A DNA stretch of 64,000 bases from Oleisolibacter albus (GCF_003336875.1 NZ_QGNJ01000015.1:43443-107442); one strand, 5' to 3'; shown: positions 15,584 to 24,489, counted from the first letter of the stretch. A program made the numbers and translations. The notes: generated by a model from the sequence alone, not told the origin.

Positions 15584-16948
15584 TCAAAAATCAAAATAAT
15601 AAAAAGACGCAGGCTGGCTGGATGCCACGAGAGAGCAGGTCACAGTAACCACCATGCAAATCGGCGCACCGATCCAGGCTGGAATTACGTTTGCCATGCT
15701 GGTGATCCTGTCGCGGGTGTCAAGTCCGTGTAGCGCCAATGCCGTCACGCAAAGCCCACACAACATGGGCCAGCCCGCAGGCGCGACGCCCCAACCATTG
15801 GCGCCAAAGAAGGCAAGCACCATGTCGCCGGCAACGCCCATTGTCGGCGCGCGGAACATGGTCGCCGTCAACGCGAAAAATGTACAAGTATAAAGAACCC
15901 CGGATAATCGAAGCCATAAGCGACCCTTTTGGGTCAATCGACTGAAGCCGGTCCAATGTTCGACGACCAGGGCTGCACCGTGAGCAGCCCCCCACAGAAC
16001 GAAATGCCAAGCGGCACCGTGCCATATTCCGGATACGACCATGGTCAGGAAGATCGCCAGTCTGGGTACGCTTCCACGAAACCGGCGGAACAGCGGCACG
16101 AAGACATAATCCCGCAACCATAATGTCAACGTGATGTGCCAGCGTCGCCAGAGTTCGGTCAGCGACGTTGCCAGATACGGTGAACGGAAATTTTCCGGAA
16201 AGTTAACGCCGAACAACATTGCCAATGCGATTGCCATGTCAGAATAGGCGCTGAAATCGCAATATATCTGTACCATGAATGCCAAAACGGCCAGCATGGC
16301 TTCGCCAGCACCCAGCATATCAACCCGCAAATACGCAGAATCGACATAAACTGCCAGAGGGTCCGCGATGACGACTTTCTTCACCACCCCAGCCGTGAAT
16401 AGATAAAGTGCCGACATCACGGCCGCGCAATTTATGCGCATCCCTGGCAACTGCGGGAACATCTGATGGCCGCGTAGGATCGGGCCCGCAATCAGATGCG
16501 GAAAGAAAGTCACATAAACAGAAATGGCGAGGAGCGACGGCGGCGGCTCCGTCTTGTCGCGGCGCGAATCAAGGATCAGGCTGACAATAGTGAAAGTAAC
16601 AAATGAAACACCTAATGGCAATGTCCAGGGAGGCAATGTCCATTCAGTGCCAATCAATCCGTCGAGTACAGATAAGAGAAAATGCGTGTATTTAAATCCT
16701 GCCAGCGGCAGAAGCACGGCAATGATGATAGCAGGCAGCGTCCTCGGCCATCGCCGGACAATCCTGATACCGGCCCACGCCATCAGCACGAACATCACAA
16801 TCAGCAACGCGTAGGGCGGATACCACCAAGCATAAAAGAATAGACTGGCAAGCGTCGTCCAGCCAAGACGAACACTTCCTTTGGTGATCGCAAAAACAGT
16901 CGCGAAAGCAGCAAGAAAAATAAAAAATTCATAATGATGGAACAGCAT
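15584..16948 (-). CDS. MBOAT-family O-acyltransferase (AlgI/DltB-like)
   Basis: The product has 454 residues with about ten or eleven membrane helices from MLFHHYEFFIFLAAFATVFA onward. The MBOAT core is present: SYFPHLIAGP-like region (YVTFFPHLIAGPILRGHQMF), a YCDFSAYSDMAIALAMLFGV segment, an ELWRRWHITLTLWLRDYVF segment, and the catalytic His in GIWHGAAWHFVLWGAAHGAA. It probably moves an acyl group across the inner membrane for transfer to an extracellular glycan. It is flanked on both sides by SGNH genes, the usual partners. AT-rich codon use suggests acquisition. Confidence 0.85.
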   Translation of the reverse strand: MLFHHYEFFIFLAAFATVFAITKGSVRLGWTTLASLFFYAWWYPPYALLIVMFVLMAWAGIRIVRRWPRTLPAIIIAVLLPLAGFKYTHFLLSVLDGLIGTEWTLPPWTLPLGVSFVTFTIVSLILDSRRDKTEPPPSLLAISVYVTFFPHLIAGPILRGHQMFPQLPGMRINCAAVMSALYLFTAGVVKKVVIADPLAVYVDSAYLRVDMLGAGEAMLAVLAFMVQIYCDFSAYSDMAIALAMLFGVNFPENFRSPYLATSLTELWRRWHITLTLWLRDYVFVPLFRRFRGSVPRLAIFLTMVVSGIWHGAAWHFVLWGAAHGAALVVEHWTGFSRLTQKGRLWLRLSGVLYTCTFFALTATMFRAPTMGVAGDMVLAFFGANGWGVAPAGWPMLCGLCVTALALHGLDTRDRITSMANVIPAWIGAPICMVVTVTCSLVASSQPASFYYFDF

Positions 16949-16960
16949 CAGCCGAAATCC

Positions 16961-17959
16961 TCAATTTGCATCAGACGACAGCATATAGAGGATTTTTTCA
17001 GAAATTGGCTTCTGCATTTTCGCAAAAGCAGCACCATTCAGATGGATATCATAACTTGATACCCAGTATTTTTGGGCCGGCTCGCCCTTAAACAACGGGA
17101 AGAGATCAATGAAATTCCATCCATATCCTTCAGTGCGCCGCTGAATGATCTCGGTTGCAAAATCATATGGATAATTGATGAAGTCGTTTGTTTCGGGCAT
17201 CATGGCAAACAGAACCTTGTAATCGCCTTTCGAGCGATCATCCGCGATGCTTCTGAACGCGCGATCCAGAGAGGCGGTCATTTCTTGTCCAGTCCAGTGC
17301 CGACGGTAATAGGTTGTGAGATCCTCACGACCGCTGACCCCGCCAGCGACCTGACTGATAAAAGACGATGCCAAGGCTGCCAACTGGCTGTTGCGCACCA
17401 ACAGGGAGGCGCGCCCCTCTTGTTGAGGATCGGTCGCACGCATTGTCGGCAGGACAACAAGCAGATCTGGGGACAGTTGAGCGTTCAGATCATGCCACCG
17501 GGCGGCAAGTTGCTCGAGATTCATGTTGCCAATGCCAGCATTCAGAACGGCGAAATCCGCCCCCAGCCGCTCCTGCAGCTGGCCAGCCAATGTCTCGGAC
17601 TCTGGCACCCCCCAGCCAAAGGTCAGTGAATCGCCCAGCAACACAATAACCTTCTTGCCCTTCAGCATTCCCATATCCACATCCGGGCCACGCAATCCGA
17701 GATTGTTGATGCGGACATGGACATGCTGGAGATCGGCCGCGGTTCCCGGGCGATGCTCATGCCCGGGCAGCCGCGCGGGCGTCGCCCGCTGCAGAAGATT
17801 GGCATAACGCCACATTTCAATAACGTAATGATCTTGGGACGATGTGGCGATCCGAACCAGCATCTCCCCGGCCGCGAATGCGAAAACAAGACTGAGGAGC
17901 AGCTTTGCCACCCGAATTCCAAGAGAGGCAGCCATAGACCCGGCATTGCCCGAAGACAT
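16961..17959 (-). CDS. Second SGNH/GDSL-type hydrolase, membrane-anchored
   Basis: The product is 332 residues from the ATG at 17959, with AAAGGGA nine bases upstream. An N-terminal hydrophobic anchor (about 13-33) precedes an SGNH domain with VIVLLGDSLTFGWGVPE (catalytic Ser), VLNAGIGNMN, and a C-terminal DIHLN block with the expected Asp and His. It belongs to the SGNH type that accompanies SxtJ/DUF5989/carbamoyltransferase genes. It starts 12 bases upstream of the MBOAT gene and is probably cotranscribed with it. The substrate is unknown. Confidence 0.72.
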   Translation of the reverse strand: MSSGNAGSMAASLGIRVAKLLLSLVFAFAAGEMLVRIATSSQDHYVIEMWRYANLLQRATPARLPGHEHRPGTAADLQHVHVRINNLGLRGPDVDMGMLKGKKVIVLLGDSLTFGWGVPESETLAGQLQERLGADFAVLNAGIGNMNLEQLAARWHDLNAQLSPDLLVVLPTMRATDPQQEGRASLLVRNSQLAALASSFISQVAGGVSGREDLTTYYRRHWTGQEMTASLDRAFRSIADDRSKGDYKVLFAMMPETNDFINYPYDFATEIIQRRTEGYGWNFIDLFPLFKGEPAQKYWVSSYDIHLNGAAFAKMQKPISEKILYMLSSDAN

Positions 17960-18053
17960 GATTAACATTCCCTTTCGCACGAAGGCGCTCTTATACACTT
18001 CGTACTGTCACATGGAGTTATAATTTTGTCTTCTATTCGCGCCGAAGCAGGAC

Positions 18054-18206
18054 TCAGAAAATTGTATATATGAAAGGCGCCCACGCGGTGCCCTGGCTAA
18101 TGCCAATCAGAAAAGATGCGATAAGAAGAACGACAATCGCCGGTATGAATATAATTCGGGTCTTCTTGCTGAACAAAAACCTGAAAATTTCAAAAATTGT
18201 ATCCAT
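18054..18206 (-). CDS. DUF5989 family membrane micro-protein (50 aa)
   Basis: A 50-residue frame reads MDTIFEIFRFLFSKKTRIIF, then IPAIVVLLIASFLIG, then ISQGTAWAPFIYTIF. One membrane helix and the C-terminal G-T/S-A-x-A-P-F-I-Y-T-x-F signature identify DUF5989, a family regularly found beside SxtJ and NodU/CmcH carbamoyltransferases. Its function is not known. It lies 94 bases upstream of the SGNH gene on the same strand, and it is divergent from sxtJ, so the DUF5989-SxtJ pair is split here. Confidence 0.85.
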   Translation of the reverse strand: MDTIFEIFRFLFSKKTRIIFIPAIVVLLIASFLIGISQGTAWAPFIYTIF

Positions 18207-18346
18207 CTTCCTCTCGCAATTTTATTTCCCGATTTTGCTTCCGTTGCGATCTTATGTGTCTATGCCTTCAGCTTTGTGTTTACAAGAATTCCCGATTTGG
18301 TTCAAGATAAAATCGCTGTCTGCCTGGAGTGCGTGGGGGAAATGGG
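18207..18346. promoter_or_regulatory. Divergent promoter region of the glycan cassette
   Basis: This 140-base AT-rich gap separates the DUF5989 start from the SxtJ start and must drive both arms of the cassette. No precise promoter was assigned. Confidence 0.4.
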
Positions 18347-18760
18347 ATGATTGATCCGATGCCGATGCGACCGAAGGTGACGATGGGGTCTAATCGGTCG
18401 TTTGGACTGGTTTTCACGATTTTCTTCACTGTTATCGGGCTTTGGCCCCTGTCCGGTGGTAATCAGCCTAAATGGTCTGCGCTTTTCTTGGCTGCCGTCA
18501 TATTGGCTCTGGCCCTTTTGATTCCCCGCATCCTCTACTGGCCCAATCGCGTCTGGTTCCTGTTTGGCACCCTTCTCCATCGTGTCATGTCACCGGTGAC
18601 CATAGGCATCGTATATGTTTTTTCGGTGCTGCCACTGGGTATCCTTTTTGGTTTGCTGCGCAAGGATCCGCTTCGGCTGCGTTGGGATGCCAAGGCTGAC
18701 AGCTATTGGGTTCCCCGAAATCCGCCATCGGCTTATGGCTCCATGCGGGATCAATTCTGA
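18347..18760 (+). CDS. SxtJ family membrane protein
   Basis: The product is 137 residues from the ATG at 18347 (preceded by GGGGGAAATGGG), with three hydrophobic segments: FGLVFTIFFTVIGLWPL, ALFLAAVILALALLIP and a third around PVTIGIVYVFSVLPLGI. The C-terminal DPLRLRWDAKADSYWVPRN matches SxtJ proteins. The family is named from a saxitoxin cluster, but most members occur in surface-glycan cassettes like this one; no toxin pathway is implied. It sits 38 bases before the carbamoyltransferase gene. Confidence 0.78.
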   Translation: MIDPMPMRPKVTMGSNRSFGLVFTIFFTVIGLWPLSGGNQPKWSALFLAAVILALALLIPRILYWPNRVWFLFGTLLHRVMSPVTIGIVYVFSVLPLGILFGLLRKDPLRLRWDAKADSYWVPRNPPSAYGSMRDQF

Positions 18761-18798
18761 CAATTCAACGCGCTTGTGAGAATAAGAGGCAACATATC

Positions 18799-20652
18799 GT
18801 GCGGATATTGGGGATTTCAGCTTTTTACCATGATAGCGCGGCCGCATTGATCGAAGATGGACGGGTGGTAGCTGCGGCACAGGAGGAGCGGTTTACACGC
18901 ATTCGGCACGACGCCGCCTATCCCGCCCGTGCCATTGATTATTGCTTGGCCGAGGCGGGATGCCCGCTGGCGGCGATTGATCATGTTGTGTTTTTTGATA
19001 AGCCTTTTCTGAAGTTCGAGAGGCTGTTCGTCACGGCCGTTGCCACAGCACCGCGCGGCTTTGAAATGTTTCGCACCGCAATGCCGGTGTGGTTGAAGGA
19101 AAAGTTGTTCCAGAAAGACGGGCTTCGCCGCGAGCTTGCCGCGTGCGAACCGGGCATTGACTGGGCATCGCGCCTGCTTTTCGCCGAGCATCACCAAAGC
19201 CATGCCGCCGCCGCCTTCTACCCATCACCGTTTGAAGAAGCAGCGATACTGACATTGGACGGGGTCGGGGAATGGGCCACCACGTCGATCGCCATTGGTC
19301 GGGGCAATCGGATCAAACCGCTTAACGAGATCCATTTTCCCCATTCGCTGGGCCTGCTTTACTCGGCGGTGACCTATCATCTGGGGTTCAAGGTCAATTC
19401 CGGGGAATACAAGGTTATGGGCCTGGCCCCCTATGGGGAGCCCCGGTTCAAGAATTTGCTTATGGAGAAGGTCATTGATGTGAAGGCGGATGGCTCCTTC
19501 CGCCTCGACATGTCCTATTTCAGCTATTGCACCGGTCTACGCATGACCAACGCCAAGTTCGACGCGCTTTTCGGGCGGGCTCCCCGATTGGGACGCGACG
19601 AACCCCTGCAGGCATTCCATATGGACCTGGCCGCCAGCGTGCAGGCGGTGACCGAGGAGGTGGTGCTGCGCCTGACCCGGTCGCTGGCCCGGCAGACGGG
19701 CCTGCCCAACCTGTGTCTGGCCGGTGGTGTGGCCTTGAACTGCGTCGCAAACGGCAAGGTGTTACGCGATGGTGCCTTCCGGAATGTCTGGGTGCAGCCG
19801 GCCGCCGGTGATGCCGGCGGCGCGCTTGGCGCAGCCCTGGCCGGTTGGCACCACCATCTTGACCGGCCCCGGATCGTCGATGCGTCGGGGCAGGACGGGA
19901 TGTCCGGCGCCTATCTGGGACCGGCTTTCGACGATGAGGCGTGTGCCAGGCGACTGACCGTTGCGGGCGCCCGGTTCGAGCGGGCGGGTGACGAAGCCGG
20001 GCTGATGGCCCGTACTGCCGATGCATTGGCCGAGGGGCAGGCGGTTGGCTGGTTCCAGGGACGGATGGAGTTTGGACCCCGCGCCTTGGGCAACCGGTCG
20101 ATTTTGGGCGATCCGCGCTCCCCGACAATGCAGCGTGACCTCAATTTGAAGATCAAATTCCGAGAGGGCTTCCGTCCCTTTGCTCCGGCGGTACTGCGCG
20201 AGGCCGCAGCCGACTGGTTTCAGTTGAAGGAGGACAGTCCCTATATGCTGGTGACCACTCCGGTGCTGGAGCAGCGTCGCCTTGTTCTAACCCCGGAACA
20301 AGCGGCACGGCAGGGGTTTGATGCGCTGTCGGTCGCACGCTCGACCGTGCCAGCCGTGACCCATGTGGACTACTCGGCACGGGTCCAGACGGTGGATGAG
20401 CGGACCAATCCACGGTTCGCGGCCTTGCTCCGCGCCTTCGAAGCCCGAACCGGCTGTCCGATGGTCATCAATACCAGTTTCAATGTGCGGGGCGAACCCA
20501 TCGTCCACACACCGGAGGAGGCTTTCGCCTGCTTTATGGGCAGCGGCCTTGATCTCCTGGTGGTTGGGGATTGTATCCTGCGGAAATCCGAGCAGGACCC
20601 GGACCAGCTCCGCAAATACAACGATCACAAAACGCGCTTCGCAGCGGATTGA
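18799..20652 (+). CDS. NodU/CmcH-type carbamoyltransferase
   Basis: Transfers a carbamoyl group from carbamoyl phosphate, via a carbamoyl-adenylate made in the Kae1-like domain, to a hydroxyl of a sugar or other acceptor. The product has 617 residues from a GTG at 18799 with AGAGG nine bases upstream. The N-terminal Kae1/YrdC-like ATP-binding part (ILGISAFYHDSAAALIEDG; AEHHQSHAAAAFYPSPF with paired His) is followed by LCLAGGVALNCVANGK and the NodU C-terminal domain (GWFQGRMEFGPRALGNRSIL; MVINTSFNVRGEPIVHTPEE). It is complete. The cassette context suggests carbamoylation of a surface glycan. Confidence 0.9.
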   Translation: MRILGISAFYHDSAAALIEDGRVVAAAQEERFTRIRHDAAYPARAIDYCLAEAGCPLAAIDHVVFFDKPFLKFERLFVTAVATAPRGFEMFRTAMPVWLKEKLFQKDGLRRELAACEPGIDWASRLLFAEHHQSHAAAAFYPSPFEEAAILTLDGVGEWATTSIAIGRGNRIKPLNEIHFPHSLGLLYSAVTYHLGFKVNSGEYKVMGLAPYGEPRFKNLLMEKVIDVKADGSFRLDMSYFSYCTGLRMTNAKFDALFGRAPRLGRDEPLQAFHMDLAASVQAVTEEVVLRLTRSLARQTGLPNLCLAGGVALNCVANGKVLRDGAFRNVWVQPAAGDAGGALGAALAGWHHHLDRPRIVDASGQDGMSGAYLGPAFDDEACARRLTVAGARFERAGDEAGLMARTADALAEGQAVGWFQGRMEFGPRALGNRSILGDPRSPTMQRDLNLKIKFREGFRPFAPAVLREAAADWFQLKEDSPYMLVTTPVLEQRRLVLTPEQAARQGFDALSVARSTVPAVTHVDYSARVQTVDERTNPRFAALLRAFEARTGCPMVINTSFNVRGEPIVHTPEEAFACFMGSGLDLLVVGDCILRKSEQDPDQLRKYNDHKTRFAAD

Positions 20653-20721
20653 TCGATCCGGCATCCCCGATCTGCCTGAACTGCGCCGGGTCAAGGGTCA
20701 AACTGAAATCAGCGCTTGTAT

Positions 20722-20736
20722 TTCTCCCTGGGAGAA
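20722..20736. promoter_or_regulatory. Inverted repeat upstream of the DUF350 operon
   Basis: TTCTCCC and GGGAGAA surround a single T, 76 bases before the DUF350 start. It is an operator-sized dyad in the only promoter gap of this operon. The binding protein is unknown; the XRE regulator at the operon's end is one candidate. Confidence 0.35.
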
Positions 20737-20811
20737 TGATATCTCTTTGGGCGATAAATGGAGTGCCGCCCTTTCGACCGGCGCCGTCGCGCCTTGCCCA
20801 GGACCCGCCCC

Positions 20812-21225
20812 ATGCACGCCTATCTCGCCGATTCCGCCGCCAACCTGCCGGCCTATCTGGCCTATCTCGGCACCATGGTCGCCATGCTGTTCGGCTTCGC
20901 CTGGATCTATCTGCGGGTGACGCCGTACCATGAGCTGGACCTGATCCGCCGGGGCAACAAAGCCGCGGCCCTGTCCTATATCGGTGCCATCACCGGCTTC
21001 GCCATCGCCATGAAGACCGTGGCCGCCGGCACCACGGCGCTGGCCGATCTGGCCATGTGGGGCGTCATTGCCCTGGTGACGCAGCTGGCCGTGTTCTTCT
21101 TCGTCTCCCGCCTGCTGCGTGACCTGCGGGAGGGCATCGAGTCCGACCGCGTGTCCTACGGCATCCTGCTGGGCGGCATCTCGCTGGCCACCGGCCTGCT
21201 GAATGCCGGCGCCCTGACCTACTGA
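20812..21225 (+). CDS. DUF350 membrane protein (YjfL-like)
   Basis: The product is 137 residues with four hydrophobic helices arranged as two similar halves (YLAYLGTMVAMLFGFAWIYL and IGAITGFAIAMKTVAAGT; then WGVIALVTQLAVFFFVSRLL and a final helix), the DUF350 pattern seen in E. coli YjfL. Its function is not established. The start at 20812 is the ATG following GGACCCGCCC; the longer frame from 20758 adds an arginine-rich segment. It heads a five-gene set equivalent to E. coli yjfL, yjfJ, yjfM and yjfC. Confidence 0.8.
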   Translation: MHAYLADSAANLPAYLAYLGTMVAMLFGFAWIYLRVTPYHELDLIRRGNKAAALSYIGAITGFAIAMKTVAAGTTALADLAMWGVIALVTQLAVFFFVSRLLRDLREGIESDRVSYGILLGGISLATGLLNAGALTY

Positions 21226-21260
21226 TCCGTCTCCCTGACCCGCAACCCGAGGGAACCGCC

Positions 21261-22043
21261 ATGTTCAAGTTCGTGAAGGCGCTGCTGGGCGCCAATGTGG
21301 AAAGCGCCGTCAATGCCGTGGTCGAGGCCGCGGTGGCCGCCAACCCGCAGGCCGCCACCGCCGCGGAGCTGAAGGTGCTGGAGCAGGAGGTGGACAAGGC
21401 CGCCGCCACCGTCGCCGACTTCCGCGTCAAGCTGAACCAGGAGAAGAAGGAGGCCGACGCCGCCCGCACCGAGCTGGACCGGCTGATCGCCGCCGGCGAG
21501 AATCTGCAGCGCAAACTGGACGCCGCCACCGATCCGGAGCTGAAGGCCGAACTGGATGCCTCGCTGGAGAGTTTCGCCGCCCGGCTGGAGCAGGCCAACG
21601 AGCGGCTGGACCGGGAAGACAAGGATGTGGTCCAGGTCGAGGCCATGCTGGCCCAGGCCGAGGACCTGTTCCGCCAGCGCTCCCAGGCCCTGGCCAGCGC
21701 CCGCGAGCAGCTGGAGCGCGCGGCCCGCGACATGGCCGCGGCCAAGCTCGACGCCCAGCGGGCGCAGCAGCGGTCGGAGGATGCCGCCCGTCTGGCCGGT
21801 CTGCGCCAGGGTGCCACCGGCTCCCGCCTGAACACGGCGCTGGGCGCCATGGAAAAGGCGGCCCAGGATGCCCGCACCCGCGCCGCCGCGATGGACATCA
21901 AGGCCGATGCGCTGGGTGAGGTGCGCAGCGCCGCCCAGGGCGACAAGCACATCGCCGCGGCCCTGGCCGAGGTGCAGGGCACGGGCAGCAGCGGCCCGTC
22001 CGCCCGCGACCGCATCGCGGCCATCGCCGCCAAGCGCAAGTGA
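21261..22043 (+). CDS. PspA/IM30-like coiled-coil protein (YjfJ-like)
   Basis: The product is 260 residues, almost entirely heptad-repeat helix (about 40-235) and rich in Ala, Glu and Lys. The N-terminus (MFKFVKALLGANVESAVNAV) is amphipathic, as in membrane-binding PspA/Vipp1 proteins. GAGGGAA precedes the ATG. Within this operon the equivalent is YjfJ rather than the phage-shock PspA itself. A role in membrane maintenance is inferred from the family. Confidence 0.75.
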   Translation: MFKFVKALLGANVESAVNAVVEAAVAANPQAATAAELKVLEQEVDKAAATVADFRVKLNQEKKEADAARTELDRLIAAGENLQRKLDAATDPELKAELDASLESFAARLEQANERLDREDKDVVQVEAMLAQAEDLFRQRSQALASAREQLERAARDMAAAKLDAQRAQQRSEDAARLAGLRQGATGSRLNTALGAMEKAAQDARTRAAAMDIKADALGEVRSAAQGDKHIAAALAEVQGTGSSGPSARDRIAAIAAKRK

Positions 22044-22116
22044 CATCAGCGCACAGATGACAATCCGGCGGGGCCGGCCCGGGCCGGCCCCCGACCCCGA
22101 GGGGGATGTTCCGACC

Positions 22117-22761
22117 ATGCGCCGTTCCCGCGCCGTCACCACCCTGCTGCTGGCAGGATCCGCCCTGGCCCTGAGCGCCTGCGACGGCGAGCCGCCGCAG
22201 CAGGATGTGAAGATCTATTCCTCGCTGGAGGCCTGCACCGCCGAAATGCCGGCGGACACCTGCGAGGCCGCTTTCAAGGAGGCGGAGAAGGAGCACGCGG
22301 TCAGCGCGCCACGCTTCGCCAGCCTGGAGCAATGCGAGGGTGAGGCCGGCCCCGGCGCCTGCCAGACCGTGCGGCAGCAGAATGCCGACGGGTCCTTCAC
22401 CGACATGTTCATGCCGTTCATGGTCGGCTACATGGTGGCCAACGCCCTGGACAATATCGGGGACTCCCGGCGCTACTACAGCCGGCCGCTCTATGCCGAC
22501 CGCCGCGGCTTCCTGTACAGCGGCGGCAACGAGATCACGCGGATGGGCAATTGCAATCCGCGGGCGGCGGACTGCCGGACCGGCAGCGGCGGGGCCTATT
22601 ATGCCGGCCGCACCGCCTACAATTGGTCAACCACGGCCCGGGTCAACAGCGACAGCGTCTCCCGCAGCCCGGCGGCCACCAGTTCCAGCCCGTCGAAGTC
22701 CCGGGCTTCGGCCGGCTTCGGCCGCACCGGCGGCCGCGCCGGCCTGTCCGCCTCCAGCTGA
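22117..22761 (+). CDS. DUF1190 lipoprotein-like protein (YjfM/YgiB-like)
   Basis: The product is 214 residues with a signal sequence and a lipobox-like LALSACDG (Cys near residue 20), so it is probably a lipoprotein. DUF1190 features include the repeated YSSLEACTAEMPADTCEAAF / FASLEQCEGEAGPGACQTV cysteine pairs. A Tyr/Gly/Arg-rich middle (YYSRPLYADRRGFLYSGGN) and a Ser-rich low-complexity tail follow. GAGGGGGA precedes the ATG. Function is unknown. Confidence 0.78.
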   Translation: MRRSRAVTTLLLAGSALALSACDGEPPQQDVKIYSSLEACTAEMPADTCEAAFKEAEKEHAVSAPRFASLEQCEGEAGPGACQTVRQQNADGSFTDMFMPFMVGYMVANALDNIGDSRRYYSRPLYADRRGFLYSGGNEITRMGNCNPRAADCRTGSGGAYYAGRTAYNWSTTARVNSDSVSRSPAATSSSPSKSRASAGFGRTGGRAGLSASS

Positions 22762-22772
22762 GGATTTCTGCC

Positions 22773-23981
22773 ATGCAGCGCGTCAGCAACGCCCCCCGCC
22801 CCGCCTGGACCAAGCGGGTGGAACAGGAACTGGGATTCACCTTCCACAGCCCGGGCGGCGATCCCTACTGGACCGAGGATGCCCATTACCGCTTCACGGC
22901 CGACGAGATCGACACGCTGGAGGCCGCGGCCACCGAGCTGCATAAAATGTGCCTGGAGGCGTGCAAGCATGTGGTGAACAACCGGCTCTATGCCGAGCTG
23001 GGCATCCCGCCCCATGTCATTCCCGCCGTCGAGCGCAGCTGGGCCCGGTTCGCCGCCGGCCGGGGCGAGGCCCCGATCTATGGCCGTTTCGATCTGGTCT
23101 GGAACGGCACCGGCGCCCCCGTCATGCTGGAATATAATGCCGCCACCCCGACCTCGCTCTATGAGAGTGCCGTGGTGCAATGGCACTGGCTGGAGGAGTT
23201 CGCCCCGGATCAGGACCAGTTCAACAGCCTGCACGAGGCGCTGGTGGCCCGCTGGCGGGCCGTGGCTCCGATGCTGGGCACCGGCCGGGTCCATTTCACC
23301 GCCCAGCAGAATCCCGAGGACATGGGCACCGCCGACTATATGCGCATCTGCGCCGTGGAGGCGGGGCTGGCCGGCAAGCTGATCGATGTGGCCAGCATCC
23401 AGTACGACCAGGCCGACCGCTGCTTCTATGATGCCGATGGCGAGCGGATCTCGGTTCTGTGGAGCCTGTATCCGCATGAATGGTTCATCCTGGACGAGGC
23501 CGGCGGGCCGAGCCGGCTGATGGACGCCATCCTGGAGGACCGGATCACCCTGCTGGAGCCGATCTGGAAGATCATGCTGACCAAGGGCATCCTGCCGATC
23601 CTGTGGGAGCTGTACCCGCACCACCCGTATCTGCTGAAAGCCAGCTTCCGCGCCGCCGATTTCCGACCGGGGTCAAAGGTCGTGGCCAAGCCGATCTGGG
23701 GCCGCGAAGGCGATGGGGTGGAGATCGCCGAGATCGGTGCCGACGGTCGCCCGTCCCGCATTGTGGAGAAGGCGGACCGGTCCTTTGCCGGCGACGAGGG
23801 CTGGGTCTATCAGGACTATGTGGACCTGCCGGATTTCGGCGGCGGCAGCATGATCCTGGGCGGCTGGATCATTGGCGACGAGGCCTGCGGCCTGGGCGTG
23901 CGCGAGGATCCCAGCAGCCTGATCACCGGCAATGACAGCCGCTATATCCCGCACCTGTTCGAACCGGCGGCTGAGGAATGA
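22773..23981 (+). CDS. Glutathionylspermidine synthase family protein (YjfC/YgiC-like)
   Basis: The product has 402 residues and an ATP-grasp C-terminal domain of the Gsp synthetase type: YGRFDLVWNGTGAPVMLEYN (metal and substrate segment), then KPIWGREGDGVEI (ATP-binding loop), and GGWIIGDEACGLGVREDPSS near the end. The amidase half of true GspSA is absent, so it is a stand-alone ligase as in YjfC/YgiC. It would join a peptide or amine to another molecule at ATP expense; the substrate is unknown. It starts 11 bases after the DUF1190 stop. Confidence 0.85.
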   Translation: MQRVSNAPRPAWTKRVEQELGFTFHSPGGDPYWTEDAHYRFTADEIDTLEAAATELHKMCLEACKHVVNNRLYAELGIPPHVIPAVERSWARFAAGRGEAPIYGRFDLVWNGTGAPVMLEYNAATPTSLYESAVVQWHWLEEFAPDQDQFNSLHEALVARWRAVAPMLGTGRVHFTAQQNPEDMGTADYMRICAVEAGLAGKLIDVASIQYDQADRCFYDADGERISVLWSLYPHEWFILDEAGGPSRLMDAILEDRITLLEPIWKIMLTKGILPILWELYPHHPYLLKASFRAADFRPGSKVVAKPIWGREGDGVEIAEIGADGRPSRIVEKADRSFAGDEGWVYQDYVDLPDFGGGSMILGGWIIGDEACGLGVREDPSSLITGNDSRYIPHLFEPAAEE

Positions 23982-23985
23982 CGGC

Positions 23986-24489
23986 ATGGAGGTCCTGATC
24001 GAACGGTCGGTGCTGCGTGACCTCGGCCGCTTCGGCGTGACGGTGATGCGCGACCTCCATGGCGAGATCACCCGCCGCGGCGTGGCACCGGAGGCCGACG
24101 AGGATCCGGACGGCGATCATTGCCGCTGCAGCTACCGCGTCGGCGCCGTCACCCTGGTCGGGACCTACAGCCGCAGCAGCGACAGCCTGCTGCTGGACCG
24201 GCTGGTGCATGACACGGTGGTGGATGCGGTGGAGGACCGGCTGCCGCTGGCGTTCCTGGCCCGTCTGGTGGCCGGCGAGCATCCGGTGAAGCTGTGGCGC
24301 GAACACCGGCGGATGAAGCAGATGGATCTGGCCCAGGCCGCCGGCATCGGCCAGGGCTATCTCAGCGAGGTCGAGGCCGGGAAGAAGCTGGCCTCCCCCC
24401 GCATGCTGGCCCGGCTGGCCGCGGCGCTGGGCGTGGAGCCGGGCGAGCTGACGCCCCCCGGTGACGCCGGAGAAACTCAGGCCCGATGA
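23986..24489 (+). CDS. XRE-family helix-turn-helix regulator
   Basis: The product has 167 residues. A C-terminal XRE domain (about 102-158: VKLWREHRRMKQMDLAQAAG, then IGQGYLSEVEAGKKLASPRM) follows an N-terminal domain of about 95 residues that I do not recognise. That domain has paired Cys in DHCRCSYRVG. GAGGA precedes the ATG at 23986, four bases beyond the previous stop, so it belongs to the operon and may regulate it. Confidence 0.78.
   Translation: MEVLIERSVLRDLGRFGVTVMRDLHGEITRRGVAPEADEDPDGDHCRCSYRVGAVTLVGTYSRSSDSLLLDRLVHDTVVDAVEDRLPLAFLARLVAGEHPVKLWREHRRMKQMDLAQAAGIGQGYLSEVEAGKKLASPRMLARLAAALGVEPGELTPPGDAGETQAR

Noticed and set aside
18347..20652. Saxitoxin-type biosynthesis because of SxtJ
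   Set aside because: The name is historical; neighbours are glycan-modifying genes and no saxitoxin core enzymes are present.
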